Source: Steroidobacteraceae bacterium
GTDB lineage: Bacteria > Pseudomonadota > Gammaproteobacteria > Steroidobacterales > Steroidobacteraceae
Assembly: GCA_019634895.1 (NCBI GenBank)
Contig: JAHCAM010000004.1
Coordinates: 62,001-126,000 of the forward strand
Reading direction: 5' to 3'
DNA: 64,000 nucleotides
Part shown: positions 1 through 9,068 of the stretch, piece after piece
How positions within the stretch are numbered: the first letter of the stretch is position 1
Layout of the letters: every line of letters begins with the position of its first letter
The notes under the pieces: model-generated
Told to the model about the DNA's origin: nothing
The model's database searches: none
What the model saw: only the letters and a program-made list of their open reading frames with translations
Program-made: the position numbers and the translations under genes

Positions 1-1
1 G

Positions 2-1432
2 CTGATCGATTCCGTGAATCCGGCGACCGGCGAGGTCATCGCCAGGGTGCGCGCGGCCGGCGAGCGCGACTACGAGCGCGTGCTTGCGAGCGCCAGCGAG
101 GCGTTCGGCTCATGGCGCACCGTGCCCGCGCCGGTGCGGGGCGAGGCGGTGCGCCGGATGGGCGACGCGCTGCGCGCGAAGAAGGACCTGCTCGGCAGCC
201 TCGTCAGCCTCGAGATGGGAAAGATCAAGGCCGAGGGCGACGGCGAGGTGCAGGAGATGATCGACATCGCCGACTTCTCCGTCGGCCAGTCGCGCATGCT
301 GTACGGCCTCGCCATGCACTCCGAGCGGCCGCAGCACCGCATGTACGAGCAGTGGCACCCGCTCGGCGTGGTCGGAATCATCTCGGCCTTCAACTTCCCG
401 GTCGCGGTCTGGTCCTGGAACGCCTTCCTCGCCGCCGTCTGCGGCGACGTCTGCGTCTGGAAGCCCTCGCACCACACGCCGCTGTGCGCAGTCGCAGTGC
501 AGCGCATCTGCAACGGCGTCATGGAACGCCTGGGGCTGCCGCCGATCTTCCAGTTGCTGATCCCCGCCGACAATTCGCTCGCAACACGGCTGGTCGAAGA
601 CCGGCGCGTGGCGCTCGTCAGCTTCACCGGCTCGACGCCGGTCGGCCGCCAGGTCGGCCAGAAGGTCGCGGCGCGCCTGGGCCGCAGCCTGCTCGAGCTC
701 GGCGGCAACAACGCGATCATCGTGGACGAGTTCGCCAGCCTCGAACTCGCGGTGCCCGCGATCGTATTCGGCTCGGTCGGCACCGCCGGCCAGCGCTGCA
801 CCACGACCCGGCGGCTGCTCGTGCACCAGTCGCGCGTGACCGAGCTCGAGCGCCGCCTGGTCGCGGCCTACCGGCAGGTCCGCATCGGCAATCCGCTGGA
901 TTCCGGCGTGCTGATGGGCCCGCTGGTGGATGCATCCGCCGTGCGCCGCTACGAGTCCGCCATCGCCGAGGCCCGCGCCCAGGGCGGCGAGGTGCTCTGT
1001 GGCGGGCGCGTGCTGCCCGGCCCCGGCAATTTCGTCGAGCCGACCATCGTCCGTGCGCGCAACGACATGCCGGTGGTGAGGCACGAGACCTTCGCGCCCA
1101 TCCTGTACCTGATCCCGTACGCGACCCTCGACGAGGCGATCGCGCTGCACAACGACACGGACTACGGCCTGTCGTCGGCGATCTTCACCGACCGGCTGCA
1201 GCACGCGGAGCGGTTCCTGTCGGCCGCCGGCAGCGACTGCGGCATCGCCAACGTCAACATCGGCACCTCCGGCGCCGAGATCGGCGGCGCCTTCGGCGGC
1301 GAGAAGGACACCGGCGGCGGCCGCGAGTCCGGTTCCGACTCCTGGAAGGCCTACATGCGCCGGCAGACCAACACGATCAACTGGTCGAGCGAGCTGCCGC
1401 TGGCGCAGGGGATCAGGTTCGACCTGGGCTGA
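2..1432 (+). CDS. amaB: ALDH7-type aldehyde dehydrogenase (5' end outside window)
   Basis: NAD(P)-dependent aldehyde dehydrogenase of the ALDH7 (antiquitin/AmaB) group, which oxidises aminoadipate semialdehyde (piperideine-6-carboxylate) in lysine breakdown. Counting from the GTG at 14, the catalytic Cys is about residue 262 in [12 protein letters not shown] and the general-base Glu about 228 in [11 protein letters not shown]; both strings are typical of ALDH7. The frame stays open to base 2 (codons for L-I-D-S precede the GTG), and family members are about 500 residues, so roughly 30 N-terminal residues lie outside the window and GTG 14 is not the true start. The 3' end overlaps the convergent hydrolase gene by 20 nt. 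The family call is firm; the substrate is inferred from family. Confidence 0.85.
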   Translation: MIDSVNPATGEVIARVRAAGERDYERVLASASEAFGSWRTVPAPVRGEAVRRMGDALRAKKDLLGSLVSLEMGKIKAEGDGEVQEMIDIADFSVGQSRMLYGLAMHSERPQHRMYEQWHPLGVVGIISAFNFPVAVWSWNAFLAAVCGDVCVWKPSHHTPLCAVAVQRICNGVMERLGLPPIFQLLIPADNSLATRLVEDRRVALVSFTGSTPVGRQVGQKVAARLGRSLLELGGNNAIIVDEFASLELAVPAIVFGSVGTAGQRCTTTRRLLVHQSRVTELERRLVAAYRQVRIGNPLDSGVLMGPLVDASAVRRYESAIAEARAQGGEVLCGGRVLPGPGNFVEPTIVRARNDMPVVRHETFAPILYLIPYATLDEAIALHNDTDYGLSSAIFTDRLQHAERFLSAAGSDCGIANVNIGTSGAEIGGAFGGEKDTGGGRESGSDSWKAYMRRQTNTINWSSELPLAQGIRFDLG

Positions 1433-2321
1433 GTTCGCGCACCGCGTCGCGGTACAGGATCTGGATGTAGCGCTCCGCGGTGATGAAGCCCCAGGCCAGC
1501 GTGCCGTCGTAGTCCGCGAACGGCTTTTCCGCCAGTACCTGCTCCAGCGTGCGGCCGGCCTTGACGCGTTCGCGCATGCGTTCGCGCGAGGTCACCAGCA
1601 GATTGCGGTACGTCTCGAGCCCGTTGCGGTCGGTCACCTTGCCATGGCCCGGTATCACGCGCGTGTGCTCGTCCGCGAGCGCCAGCATCCGGTCCACGGC
1701 CGCGATGACGCCGGCCACCGATCCGCCGGAATCCAGGTCGATGAACGGGTACATGGCGTGGAACACGAGGTCGCCGGTGTGGATCACGTTGGCCTTGCGG
1801 AAGTGGATGAACACGTCGCCGTCGGTGTGCGCGTTTGCGACGTGCATGCCGCGCAGTTCGTCGCCGTTGACGTGCAGCGAGAGGTCCTCGCTGAAGGTGA
1901 CCACCGGCAGCGCGCCCGGCGCCGACGGCGGGGTCGTGTGCTGGAAGAACTCGCTGAACTGCTCGACGCTCATGCGCGCGCGCACGTTGTCGTGCGCGAC
2001 GATGACCGAGCCCCTGGCGGCCAGGTTCTCGTTGCCGCCGGTGTGGTCGCCGTGCCAGTGCGTGTTGATCACGAAGCGCGGCGGCGCCGGCGACAGCTTC
2101 GCCAGGGCCGCCTCGATCGGCGCGGTCATGTTCGCGTACTGGTCGTCGATGAGGAACACGCCGTCAGGCCCGACCGAGGCACCGATGTTGCCGCCGCGGC
2201 CATAGAGGACGTGCACGCCGGGCGCGACCTCCTCAACTTGTACCGTGGGTTCTTCGGGCGCCTGCGCCAGCGCGAACGCTGCCGGCAGGGCGATCAGCGC
2301 GGCAAATGTTCTTCGGTCCAT
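1413..2321 (-). CDS. Secreted MBL-fold metallohydrolase
   Basis: A 302-residue metallo-beta-lactamase-fold hydrolase with an N-terminal signal peptide ([21 protein letters not shown]), so it should act in the periplasm. The zinc motif [12 protein letters not shown] lies at about residues 95-106, with a further HTGD and a VIPGHG motif downstream, the standard MBL ligand set. Architecture resembles the SoxH/quinoprotein-relay-like cyclase or hydrolase group, but the substrate cannot be told. The ATG at 2321 is preceded by GGAGGA, so I chose it over an open frame running further upstream to 2672 that lies antisense to nfeD. The gene is divergent from nfeD and its end overlaps the aldehyde dehydrogenase gene. 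Confidence 0.85.
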   Translation of the reverse strand: MDRRTFAALIALPAAFALAQAPEEPTVQVEEVAPGVHVLYGRGGNIGASVGPDGVFLIDDQYANMTAPIEAALAKLSPAPPRFVINTHWHGDHTGGNENLAARGSVIVAHDNVRARMSVEQFSEFFQHTTPPSAPGALPVVTFSEDLSLHVNGDELRGMHVANAHTDGDVFIHFRKANVIHTGDLVFHAMYPFIDLDSGGSVAGVIAAVDRMLALADEHTRVIPGHGKVTDRNGLETYRNLLVTSRERMRERVKAGRTLEQVLAEKPFADYDGTLAWGFITAERYIQILYRDAVRELSPGRT

Positions 2322-2356
2322 GCGTCCTCCGTGCGGTCCGCTGTCGATGGGCCTGC

Positions 2357-2362
2357 TATGAT
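2357..2362 (+). promoter_or_regulatory. -10-like element upstream of nfeD
   Basis: TATGAT, followed by AAA, in a GC-rich context 26 nt before the nfeD ATG. It is the only AT-rich hexamer in the gap. No convincing -35 was seen. The predicted start would give a leader of about 20 nt that includes the GAGGAA ribosome site. Confidence 0.35.
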
Positions 2363-2388
2363 AAACGCCCGACTCGAGGAAATTGTCG

Positions 2389-3765
2389 ATGGGGATGTTC
2401 CGCTGCCGCCCGGGCCTGCTGGCCACCCTGGCCACGGCGCTGCTTTGCGCGCCGGCCGCGGCCCAGGCGTCCGCCGACGGACCCGTCGTCCTGGTGCAGA
2501 TCAAGGACGCGATCGGCCCCGCGACCAAGGACCATTTCCTGCGCGCCCTCGAGCATGCCGAGGACGTGAATGCCGTCGCGCTGGTGCTGCAGCTCGACAC
2601 GCCGGGCGGCCTCGATGCGGCGATGCGCGACATGATCCAGGGCATCCTCGCCTCGGAGGTTCCGGTCGTCACCTACGTCGGCCCGGCCGGCGCGCGCGCC
2701 GCCAGCGCGGGCACTTTCATCCTCTACGCAAGCCACGTGGCGGCGATGGCGCCGGGAACCAACCTCGGTGCGGCGACCCCGGTGCCGATCGGCGGCTCGC
2801 CGCCGCCGGAACGCAAGGACGACGGCAAGCGCGGCGAGGGTGCGGGCGAAGACAGGCCGGATCAGGAGACGCCGCCGGCGGGCACGGCCTCCGACCGCAA
2901 GGCGGTCAACGATGCGATCGCCTACATCCGGAGCCTTGCCGACCTGCGCGGCCGCGACGTCGAGTTCGCCGAGGCTTCGGTGCGCGAGGCCGCGAGCCTG
3001 CCCGCGCAGCAGGCGCTGGAGCGCGGCGTGATCGACCTGATGGCCGCGGACATGGGGGAGCTGCTCGCGGCGCTCGACGGGCGCGAAGTGAAGCTGCCGC
3101 GCGAGACGCGCACGCTCGCCACCGCCGGCGCCATCGTCGAGCGCGTCGAGATGGACTGGCGCACCTCGCTGCTCGCGGTGCTGACCAATCCGCTGGTCGC
3201 CTACGGGCTGCTGATCATCGGCCTCTACGGCCTGATGTTCGAGGGCTACAACCCCGGCGCCATCGTGCCCGGCGTGATCGGCGCGATCTGCCTGCTGCTC
3301 GGGCTGTACGCATTGCAGGTGCTGTCGGTGAACTTCGCGGGCCTGGCGCTGGTCGTACTGGGCGTCGGCATGATGATCGCGGAGTTCTTCGTGCCGAGCT
3401 TCGGCGCGCTGGGCTTCGGCGGCCTCGTCGCTTTCGTGATCGGCTCCGTCGTGCTGATGGACGTGGACACGCCGGGCTTCGAGTCGACCCGCGGCCTGGT
3501 CGGCGGCATCGCGACCTTCGCCGGCGCCGCCATGCTCGGAACCATGTACCTGGCCGCACGCGCGCGCCGAAGTCCGGTCGTCACCGGATCCGAGCAGATG
3601 GTCGGCGACCATGCCGAGGCGGTCGAGGATTTCGACGGCAAGGGCCGGGTGCGCATCTACGGCGAGTTCTGGAATGCGGTGTCGAGCGGGCCGGTCACGC
3701 GCGGGCAGCGCGTGCGCGTGGACCGCATGGAAGGATTGACTTTATTCGTGTCGCCGGACAAGTGA
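2389..3765 (+). CDS. NfeD-family membrane serine protease (ClpP-like)
   Basis: Long-form NfeD (458 residues): signal peptide (about 1-26), a periplasmic ClpP/SppA-like serine protease domain, a membrane block (about 235-370) and a C-terminal OB-type domain. By alignment with archaeal PH1510, the nucleophile should be Ser106 in [10 protein letters not shown] and the Lys partner Lys171 in [11 protein letters not shown] low-complexity insert rich in Pro, Glu, Asp and Lys (about 137-168) separates them. GAGGAA lies 8 nt before ATG 2389; an in-frame TTG at 2383 is too close to that site. The slipin gene follows after 7 nt, the conserved NfeD-stomatin pairing in which the protease is thought to cut the C-terminus of its slipin partner. 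Confidence 0.9.
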   Translation: MGMFRCRPGLLATLATALLCAPAAAQASADGPVVLVQIKDAIGPATKDHFLRALEHAEDVNAVALVLQLDTPGGLDAAMRDMIQGILASEVPVVTYVGPAGARAASAGTFILYASHVAAMAPGTNLGAATPVPIGGSPPPERKDDGKRGEGAGEDRPDQETPPAGTASDRKAVNDAIAYIRSLADLRGRDVEFAEASVREAASLPAQQALERGVIDLMAADMGELLAALDGREVKLPRETRTLATAGAIVERVEMDWRTSLLAVLTNPLVAYGLLIIGLYGLMFEGYNPGAIVPGVIGAICLLLGLYALQVLSVNFAGLALVVLGVGMMIAEFFVPSFGALGFGGLVAFVIGSVVLMDVDTPGFESTRGLVGGIATFAGAAMLGTMYLAARARRSPVVTGSEQMVGDHAEAVEDFDGKGRVRIYGEFWNAVSSGPVTRGQRVRVDRMEGLTLFVSPDK

Positions 3766-3772
3766 CGGGAGA

Positions 3773-4543
3773 ATGAACATGCTGGGCCTGCCGATTTACT
3801 GGATCGTGATCGTGGTGCTGGGCGTGGTGCTGCTGTTCAGCGCCATCAACATCCTGCGCGAGTACGAACGCGGCGTGATCTTCTTCCTCGGGCGCTTCCA
3901 GGGCATCAAGGGGCCGGGCCTGATCCTGGTGATCCCGGTCATCCAGCAGATGGTGCGCGTGGACCTGCGCACGATCGTGCTGGACGTGCCGAAGCAGGAC
4001 GTCATCTCGCGCGACAACGTCTCGGTCAAGGTCAACGCGGTCGTCTATTTCCGCATCGTGGATCCGAGCAAGGCCATCATCCAGGTGGCGAACCCCTTCG
4101 AGGCGACCAGCCAGCTGGCGCAGACCACCCTGCGCTCGGTGCTCGGCCGGCACGAGCTCGACGAGATGCTCGCCGAGCGCGAGAAGCTCAACGTCGACGT
4201 GCAGAAGATCCTCGACGACTCCACCGATGCCTGGGGCATCAAGGTCTCGCATGTCGAGATCAAGCACGTCGACCTCGACGAGAGCATGATCCGGGCCATG
4301 GCGCGCCAGGCCGAGGCGGAGCGCTCGCGACGCGCCAAGATCATCCATGCCGAGGGCGAGAAGCAGGCCGCGGACATGCTGGTGCAGGCGGCGCAGGCGC
4401 TCGGCGCCGACCCGCGCGCGATCCAGCTGCGTTACATGCAGACGCTGACGGAGCTCGGCAACGAACGCAGCAACACGATCGTGTTCCCGATGCCGATGGA
4501 CCTGCTGGCGCCGCTGGTCCGGAAGATGGGCAACGGCGACTGA
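3773..4543 (+). CDS. Slipin (stomatin-like SPFH protein)
   Basis: A 256-residue SPFH/band-7 protein of the slipin group: one N-terminal hydrophobic segment (about 8-27) followed by the band-7 domain ([13 protein letters not shown] ... [14 protein letters not shown] ... [11 protein letters not shown]) and a helical C-terminal part rich in Arg, Ala and Glu. Such proteins form membrane-bound oligomers linked to microdomains and proteolysis. It lies 7 nt after nfeD and is surely co-transcribed. The site CGGGAGA is spaced better for the second ATG (3779, giving MLGLPIYW) than for ATG 3773, so the protein may be two residues shorter. Confidence 0.92.
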   Translation: MNMLGLPIYWIVIVVLGVVLLFSAINILREYERGVIFFLGRFQGIKGPGLILVIPVIQQMVRVDLRTIVLDVPKQDVISRDNVSVKVNAVVYFRIVDPSKAIIQVANPFEATSQLAQTTLRSVLGRHELDEMLAEREKLNVDVQKILDDSTDAWGIKVSHVEIKHVDLDESMIRAMARQAEAERSRRAKIIHAEGEKQAADMLVQAAQALGADPRAIQLRYMQTLTELGNERSNTIVFPMPMDLLAPLVRKMGNGD

Positions 4544-4555
4544 GCGCGGCCGGGA

Positions 4556-5911
4556 TCAGCGGCCGGGCAGCCGCAGCGTCACGCGGGCGCCACCCAGGCG
4601 GCCGTCGCCGATTTCGAGCGTGCCCGAGTAGGCGGCCGCGATTTCGCGCGCGACCGCGAGCCCGATCCCCTGCCCTGCCACGGTCTCGTCGGCACGCACG
4701 CCGCGCTCGAGCACGCGCTGGCGCTCCGCGGACGGGATGCCGCGGCCGTCGTCCTCGACGTCGATGGCGAGGCCCGGCCGGCGCCACTCGGCGGAGGTCC
4801 ACGGCGTCACCCGCACCGCGATCTCTTTCCGGCAGTACTTCCAGGCGTTGTCCATGAGGTTGCCGGCCAGCTCGAGGAAGTCGGCGGGGTCGATCGGATA
4901 GGCCGTGCCCGGCGCGATCGCGAGCGTCAGGCGCACTGGCTTGTCGGCATACACCTTGGCGAGCGCCGCGCGCAGCTGCTCCAGCGGCTCCTGCACCGCG
5001 AGGTCGGTGAGCGTCGCACCGCTGCCACCGAACACGGCGCGCTTGAGCTGGTGCTGGACGATGTCCTGCATGCGGTCGAGCTGCGGGGACAACGCCGCCG
5101 GCGCTGCCTGGCCGCGCTCGAGCAGGCTCCGCATGGCGGCAAGCGGGGTCTTGAGGCTGTGCGCAAGATTGCCGAGCGTCGTACGGTAGCGCTCGAGTCG
5201 CTTGCGCTCGCCGGTCAGCAGCGCGTTGAGGTTGCCGGTGACGCCGGCCAGTTCGCGCGGCCAGCCGGCGCCGAGCTGCTCGCGCCGGCCCGCCTCGATG
5301 TCCGCGATTTCCGATTCCAGCCGCCGCAGCGGGCCGAGCGCGACGCGCAGCGCCAGCGCGAGTCCGCCGAGCAGCAGCAGGGACAGCAGCAATGCGCCGG
5401 TCGCGAGCCATGCACGCACGCGCGCGACCTCCTGGTACCAGGGCTCGAGGCTCTGCGCGGCGCGCACCACGAAGTCGCGCGAGCCGCCGTCGTTGAGGTC
5501 CCAGCGGATGCCGAGCGAGAGCCCGAGGACGCGGGTGCCATCCGCGAGCCGCGCGTGCTCGTAGGCGCGGCCGCCGGCCGCCGGCTGCGCGGCCAGGTTG
5601 AGGCCGCTGCCGACGGCCGAGGGCGAGCGCCAGCTGCCGCGGGAGCCGAGGATCTCGGCATACAGGCCGGATCCCGGCGCGGCAAGTCGCGGCTCGGCGA
5701 GGTGCTCCGGGACCAGGCGCCCCTCGGCGTCGATGTCGGCGGAGGCGATCAGCGCGATGACCTGCGCGTCCAGCACGTCCTGGCGGGCGCGCAGCCCGAG
5801 GTCGCGGTACCAGGACTCGAGCGACCATGCGGCGATCGCGGCGGCCGCGACCAGCAGCAGCGCGAGCGTTGCGAGCAGCCGCGCCTGGAGGGATGGCGAT
5901 CGCCGGGGCAA
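4556..5911 (-). CDS. PhoQ-like sensor histidine kinase
   Basis: A 451-residue membrane histidine kinase. Transmembrane helices at about 12-30 and 168-190 flank a periplasmic sensor region of about 135 residues; then come a short HAMP-like segment, a DHp domain with the phospho-acceptor His251 in LGNLAHSLKTPLAA, and an HATPase domain (NLMDNAWKYC, DDGRGIP, GQGIGLAVAREI). The H-box resembles PhoQ-type kinases. It starts with TTG 10 nt after the response-regulator stop, so the pair is co-transcribed from the pepSY side. The signal is unknown; the PepSY gene upstream suggests an envelope or metal-related signal, as an inference only. Confidence 0.9.
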   Translation of the reverse strand: MPRRSPSLQARLLATLALLLVAAAAIAAWSLESWYRDLGLRARQDVLDAQVIALIASADIDAEGRLVPEHLAEPRLAAPGSGLYAEILGSRGSWRSPSAVGSGLNLAAQPAAGGRAYEHARLADGTRVLGLSLGIRWDLNDGGSRDFVVRAAQSLEPWYQEVARVRAWLATGALLLSLLLLGGLALALRVALGPLRRLESEIADIEAGRREQLGAGWPRELAGVTGNLNALLTGERKRLERYRTTLGNLAHSLKTPLAAMRSLLERGQAAPAALSPQLDRMQDIVQHQLKRAVFGGSGATLTDLAVQEPLEQLRAALAKVYADKPVRLTLAIAPGTAYPIDPADFLELAGNLMDNAWKYCRKEIAVRVTPWTSAEWRRPGLAIDVEDDGRGIPSAERQRVLERGVRADETVAGQGIGLAVAREIAAAYSGTLEIGDGRLGGARVTLRLPGR

Positions 5912-5921
5912 GTCGCGCGGC

Positions 5922-6593
5922 CTATTCGCGGGCGACGCGGTAGCCGCGGCCGCGCAGCGTCTCGATCGGCTGCCGCGCGCCCTGCGGGTCGAGCTTCCTG
6001 CGCAGGCGGCCGATGAAGACCTCGATGGTGTTGCTGTCGCGCTCGAAATCCTGCTCGTACAGCTTCTCGGTCAGCTCGGCCTTGGAGATCACCTGTCCCG
6101 CCCGCAGCATCAGGTACTCGAGCAGGCGGTACTCGAATGCGGTCAGTTCGACCGCGTTTCCGTCCACGCGCACTTCCTGGCTGCGCGTGTCGAGCTCGAC
6201 GTTGCCGCTGCGGATCAGCGGCTGCGACCAGCCGCCGGACCGGCGCAGCAGGGCCTGCACGCGCGCGAGCACCTCCTCGAACCGGAACGGCTTGGTGACG
6301 TAGTCGTCGGCGCCGGCATCGAGGCCCGCGACCTTCTCCTGCCAGCTGTCGCGCGCGGTCAGGATCAGCACCGGGAATGACTTGCCGGCCTTGCGCCAGG
6401 CGCGGATCGCCTCGAGCCCGGAGCGGCCCGGCAGCCCGAGGTCCACGACCGCCACGTCGACCGGGTACTCGAGCCCGGCGAACTCGCCCTCGACCCCGTC
6501 GGCGGCCTGGTCGAGCGTGAACCCGGCGGCGCGAAACTGCTGCGCCAGGGATTCGCGCAGGGCCGGCTCGTCCTCGAGCACCAGCAGGCGCAT
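5922..6593 (-). CDS. OmpR/PhoP-family response regulator
   Basis: A 223-residue two-component response regulator: receiver domain with phospho-acceptor Asp51 (VVDLGLPG) and conserved Lys101 (VTKPF), then a winged-helix DNA-binding domain ending RGRGYRVARE. The start is the ATG whose product begins MRLLVLEDEP, 7 nt after the PepSY gene stop. The longer upstream frame is the antisense-like overlap with the PepSY gene and was not used. Gene order (PepSY protein, regulator, PhoQ-like kinase) matches PhoP/PhoQ-like operons in related bacteria. Confidence 0.93.
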   Translation of the reverse strand: MRLLVLEDEPALRESLAQQFRAAGFTLDQAADGVEGEFAGLEYPVDVAVVDLGLPGRSGLEAIRAWRKAGKSFPVLILTARDSWQEKVAGLDAGADDYVTKPFRFEEVLARVQALLRRSGGWSQPLIRSGNVELDTRSQEVRVDGNAVELTAFEYRLLEYLMLRAGQVISKAELTEKLYEQDFERDSNTIEVFIGRLRRKLDPQGARQPIETLRGRGYRVARE

Positions 6594-6600
6594 GACGCCG

Positions 6601-6909
6601 TCAGTCCCTGCGGCGGCCGGCGCCCGCGTCGATCGTGACCTCGAAAACGCGCCCGTCGGCGCCCAGCAGGCGGATGCGGTACTCGATGCGGTCGCCGCTG
6701 CGCTTCTCCTCGGCGCGGATCGCACGGGCGTTGTAGCGGCGCTCCGCCTGCGCGACGGCTTCGTCGAGCGTGATCGCCCGGTCGTCGAAGGCGGACTCGC
6801 CGCCGCGGCCGCGCCCGCGATCGGATGCCTGGGCATCCCCGGGCGCGGGAACGCCGGCCGCGAGGGCGAGGACCATCGTCAGTGCGAGCGTCCAGCGGTT
6901 CATGGTCAT
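6601..6909 (-). CDS. Exported PepSY-domain protein
   Basis: A 102-residue small protein: signal peptide (about 1-26, cleavage near GDAQA), a basic/Gly-rich linker, and a C-terminal PepSY-like fold (ITLDEAVAQAERRYNARAI ... EYRIRLLGADGRVFEVTIDA). PepSY proteins are periplasmic and are thought to bind or inhibit partners. It is the first gene of the two-component operon. Two ATGs exist (6909 and 6903); a TAGAAT box 6 nt before the first would start transcription almost at the ATG. Confidence 0.82.
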   Translation of the reverse strand: MTMNRWTLALTMVLALAAGVPAPGDAQASDRGRGRGGESAFDDRAITLDEAVAQAERRYNARAIRAEEKRSGDRIEYRIRLLGADGRVFEVTIDAGAGRRRD

Positions 6910-6915
6910 GCGGTC

Positions 6916-6921
6916 ATTCTA
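6916..6921 (-). promoter_or_regulatory. -10-like element for the PepSY two-component operon
   Basis: TAGAAT read on the minus strand, only 6 nt before ATG 6909. If it is the real -10, the transcript begins at or next to the start codon and is leaderless, or has a 6-nt leader if ATG 6903 is used. No recognisable -35; the upstream DNA is the GC hairpin at 6934-6961. Confidence 0.4.
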
Positions 6922-6933
6922 GTGCAAGCAGGC

Positions 6934-6961
6934 GGCCCGGGCCGCTCGCGCGGCCCGGGCC
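6934..6961. terminator. Perfect 12-bp GC hairpin between two minus-strand genes
   Basis: GGCCCGGGCCGC, loop TCGC, GCGGCCCGGGCC: a perfect 12-bp stem with a 4-nt loop, 6 nt past the stop of the glycine-zipper gene and upstream of the PepSY operon. It lacks a clear U-run on the minus strand, so intrinsic termination is likely but not certain. It could also be a processing or operator structure. Confidence 0.55.
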
Positions 6962-6967
6962 TGGTCC

Positions 6968-7543
6968 TCATCCCTCGACCGGGCTCACGTCCACCCGGAT
7001 CCGGATCCGGTCGCCCGGATCGTAGGGCATCCGGGTCACGTAGCGGCGACCGGCGTACTCGTAGGTCACCTCGTAGCCGTCGATGCGCTCCTCGTAGCTG
7101 TCGCGGTAACGCACCTCGCAGCGCTCGTAGACGTACTCGCGGTCGCCATAGCGCTCGCGCTGGCGTTGCCGCGACACGTTGTGGCCGACCGCGCCGCCGA
7201 TGATGGCGCCCGCTGCGCGCGCGACCTGGCGGCCGCGGCCGTCGCCGACCTGGTTGCCGAGCGCGCCGCCGATCAACGCACCCACCAGCGTGCCGCCGAT
7301 GTGGTTCGAGGACAGCGGGCCGTCGGCGCGATAGTCGGTCTCGTCCCAACATTCGCGCACCGGTTCACTGACCCGGACGCGGCGCCGCAGCGGTTCGACG
7401 TCGATCACGCGGGCGTACTCGTATTCGCCGTGGCGCCCGCGGTCGTCGTAGCGGGAGCCGCCGCGATCGTGGTCGGCCAGGGCGCCCGTGGACGCGGCAG
7501 CGAGTCCGACGGCGATGGCCGGGATCCAGAACTTGCGTGACAT
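6968..7543 (-). CDS. Glycine-zipper 2TM envelope protein (17-kDa-antigen-like)
   Basis: A 191-residue exported protein: signal peptide (about 1-23), a charged N-terminal region, a Cys at about residue 64, and a glycine-zipper segment at about 82-118 (GGTLVGALIGGALGNQVG ... AAGAIIGGAVGHNVS), the pattern of the Rickettsia 17-kDa surface antigen/glycine-zipper 2TM family in the outer membrane or periplasm. The C-terminal part is Tyr- and Arg-rich with a second Cys near 142. GAGGAG precedes ATG 7543. A perfect dyad at 7558-7574 covers its probable transcription start. It is a single gene, separated from the PepSY operon by a strong hairpin. Confidence 0.85.
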   Translation of the reverse strand: MSRKFWIPAIAVGLAAASTGALADHDRGGSRYDDRGRHGEYEYARVIDVEPLRRRVRVSEPVRECWDETDYRADGPLSSNHIGGTLVGALIGGALGNQVGDGRGRQVARAAGAIIGGAVGHNVSRQRQRERYGDREYVYERCEVRYRDSYEERIDGYEVTYEYAGRRYVTRMPYDPGDRIRIRVDVSPVEG

Positions 7544-7557
7544 GGTGCGCCTCCTCT

Positions 7558-7574
7558 ATTGGCACGGTGCCAAT
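7558..7574. promoter_or_regulatory. Perfect 17-bp dyad upstream of the glycine-zipper gene
   Basis: ATTGGCAC-G-GTGCCAAT: 8-bp perfect arms around one base, starting 15 nt before the ATG. It overlaps a minus-strand TAGATT (-10-like, 7577 down to 7572). It is therefore placed like a repressor operator, or, if transcribed, it would fold into a tight hairpin just before the ribosome site. No regulator can be named. Confidence 0.5.
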
Positions 7575-7624
7575 CTACGCAGGCGACGATGAACGCGTCC
7601 TGAACGTCCGGAAGTCCGCTTTTC

Positions 7625-8404
7625 CTAGGGAATCTCGGCCTTTGCGGCCGCCCAGAGGCGGTCGAGCTGTTCAGGACTGGCGCTGGCCGGCGCCTGGCCC
7701 CGGGCGGCCAGCGCCCGTTCCAGATGGGCGAAACGGCGGGCAAAACGGTCACTCGCCTGGCGCAGCGCGGATTCCGGGTCGAGACCCAGGTGCCGCCCCA
7801 GGTTCACGACCGAGAACAGCAGGTCGCCGAGCTCGGCCTGGAGCCGTGCGGGATCCTCTCCCGCGCCCGCCCGGTCGAGTTCGGCCAGTTCCTCCTCGAT
7901 CTTGGCGCGGGGCCCGGAGGCATCGGGCCAGTCGAATCCGGCTTCCGCCGCCCGCGCGCCGAGCTTGCGCGCGCGGGTGAGCGCGGGCAGCGCCATGGGC
8001 ACGTCCGCCAGCGCGCCATCCCCGCGGCCCTTCGCGCGCCGTTCCTCGGCCTTGAATCGCTCCCAGGCGCGGGTCTGTTCGCCGGCGTCCGCGATCCTGG
8101 CGTCGCCGAACACGTGCGGATGGCGCCGCACCAGCTTGTCGCAGATCGCGGCGACCACGTCGTCGAAGGAGAAGGCGCCCTGCTCGGCGGCGAGCCGCGA
8201 ATGAAAGGCGACCTGGAACAGCAGGTCGCCCAGCTCCTCGCGCAGCCCGTCCAGGTCGCCGCGCTCGATCGCGTCGGCGACCTCGTAGGCCTCCTCCAGC
8301 GTGTGCGGCGCGATCGACCTGAAGTCCTGCTCGAGGTCCCACGGGCAGCCGGCCGCGGGGTCGCGCAGGCGCGCCATGATCTCGAGCAGCCGTTCAATCG
8401 CCAT
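7625..8404 (-). CDS. mazG: MazG nucleoside triphosphate pyrophosphohydrolase
   Basis: A 259-residue MazG with two tandem all-alpha MazG domains. The N-terminal one carries the catalytic EExxxxxD-type motifs (HTLEEAYEVADAI ... LREELGDLLFQVAFHSRL) and the typical CPWDLEQDFRSI opening; the second (KIEEELAELDRA ... LQAELGDLLFSVVNL) is also intact. It hydrolyses (d)NTPs to the monophosphate plus pyrophosphate, cleaning the pool and lowering ppGpp in E. coli. The ATG overlaps the end of the Nudix gene by 11 nt, forming a fumC, Nudix, mazG operon. Confidence 0.95.
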   Translation of the reverse strand: MAIERLLEIMARLRDPAAGCPWDLEQDFRSIAPHTLEEAYEVADAIERGDLDGLREELGDLLFQVAFHSRLAAEQGAFSFDDVVAAICDKLVRRHPHVFGDARIADAGEQTRAWERFKAEERRAKGRGDGALADVPMALPALTRARKLGARAAEAGFDWPDASGPRAKIEEELAELDRAGAGEDPARLQAELGDLLFSVVNLGRHLGLDPESALRQASDRFARRFAHLERALAARGQAPASASPEQLDRLWAAAKAEIP

Positions 8405-9068
8405 GGAGGGGCGGGCCGCCGAGGATCTCGCGCAACGTGAGCAGCATGCCCGCGGTCGCGCCCCAGATGTTGAAGCTGCCCCAGGGCAGTTCGAAGGTCT
8501 CGACCTCCTGTTCGCCGAACAGGCGCCGGCGCCGCGCGTGGGTTCCCGGGTCCAGCAGGTGGCGCAGGGGCGCCTCGAAGGTGCCGGCGACCTCGACCGG
8601 GTCGAGCTTCAGCTCGAAACCGGGCCGCACCAGCCCGACCACCGGCGTCACGCGATAGCCGGTGATCACGACGTGATCCGGAAGCACGCCGAGCACCTCG
8701 ACGAACTCGCGGGCGAGCCCGATCTCCTCGCGCGTCTCGCGCAATGCCGCGTCCACGGCATCGCGGTCGCCGGGTTCGATGCGCCCGCCGGGGAAGGAGA
8801 TCTGCCCGGCATGATGCTTGAGGTCGTCGGCGCGCAGCGTGAACAGCACGCCGAGGTCGTCGCCGCGGTCCACCACCGGGATCAGCACGGCGGCGCGCGT
8901 GGTGGCGCTCGGGAACAGCGACTCCATCTGCGGGGTCGCCGCACGCGACAGGTGGCCGATGCGCAACTCGTTCTCGTCGCGGCGGCAGCCCGCCACCCGG
9001 CAGCGCAGCTCCTCGCGCAGCCGCAGCGTCGGCAGGCGATGCAGTTCGAGCGGCCTTTCAGCGGCCAT
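8394..9068 (-). CDS. CoA pyrophosphatase-type Nudix hydrolase
   Basis: A 224-residue Nudix hydrolase of the NudL/CoA-pyrophosphatase type. The NuCoA-like string LRADDLKHHAGQISFPGG directly precedes the Nudix box at about 95-117 (GRIEPGDRD ... ALRETREEIGL). The box has Asp where the standard motif has Glu, as in other CoA pyrophosphatases. It probably cleaves CoA or its oxidised forms to phosphopantetheine and 3',5'-ADP. ATG 9068 lies inside the last codons of fumC (11-nt overlap), which fixes the start better than the open frame reaching 9221. Translational coupling with fumC and mazG is likely. Confidence 0.88.
   Translation of the reverse strand: MAAERPLELHRLPTLRLREELRCRVAGCRRDENELRIGHLSRAATPQMESLFPSATTRAAVLIPVVDRGDDLGVLFTLRADDLKHHAGQISFPGGRIEPGDRDAVDAALRETREEIGLAREFVEVLGVLPDHVVITGYRVTPVVGLVRPGFELKLDPVEVAGTFEAPLRHLLDPGTHARRRRLFGEQEVETFELPWGSFNIWGATAGMLLTLREILGGPPLHGD

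Noticed and set aside
7558..7574. Possible sigma-54 promoter (TTGGCAC-like -24 element)
   Set aside because: The -12 TTGC element is missing at the right distance on either strand; a dyad operator explains the sequence better.
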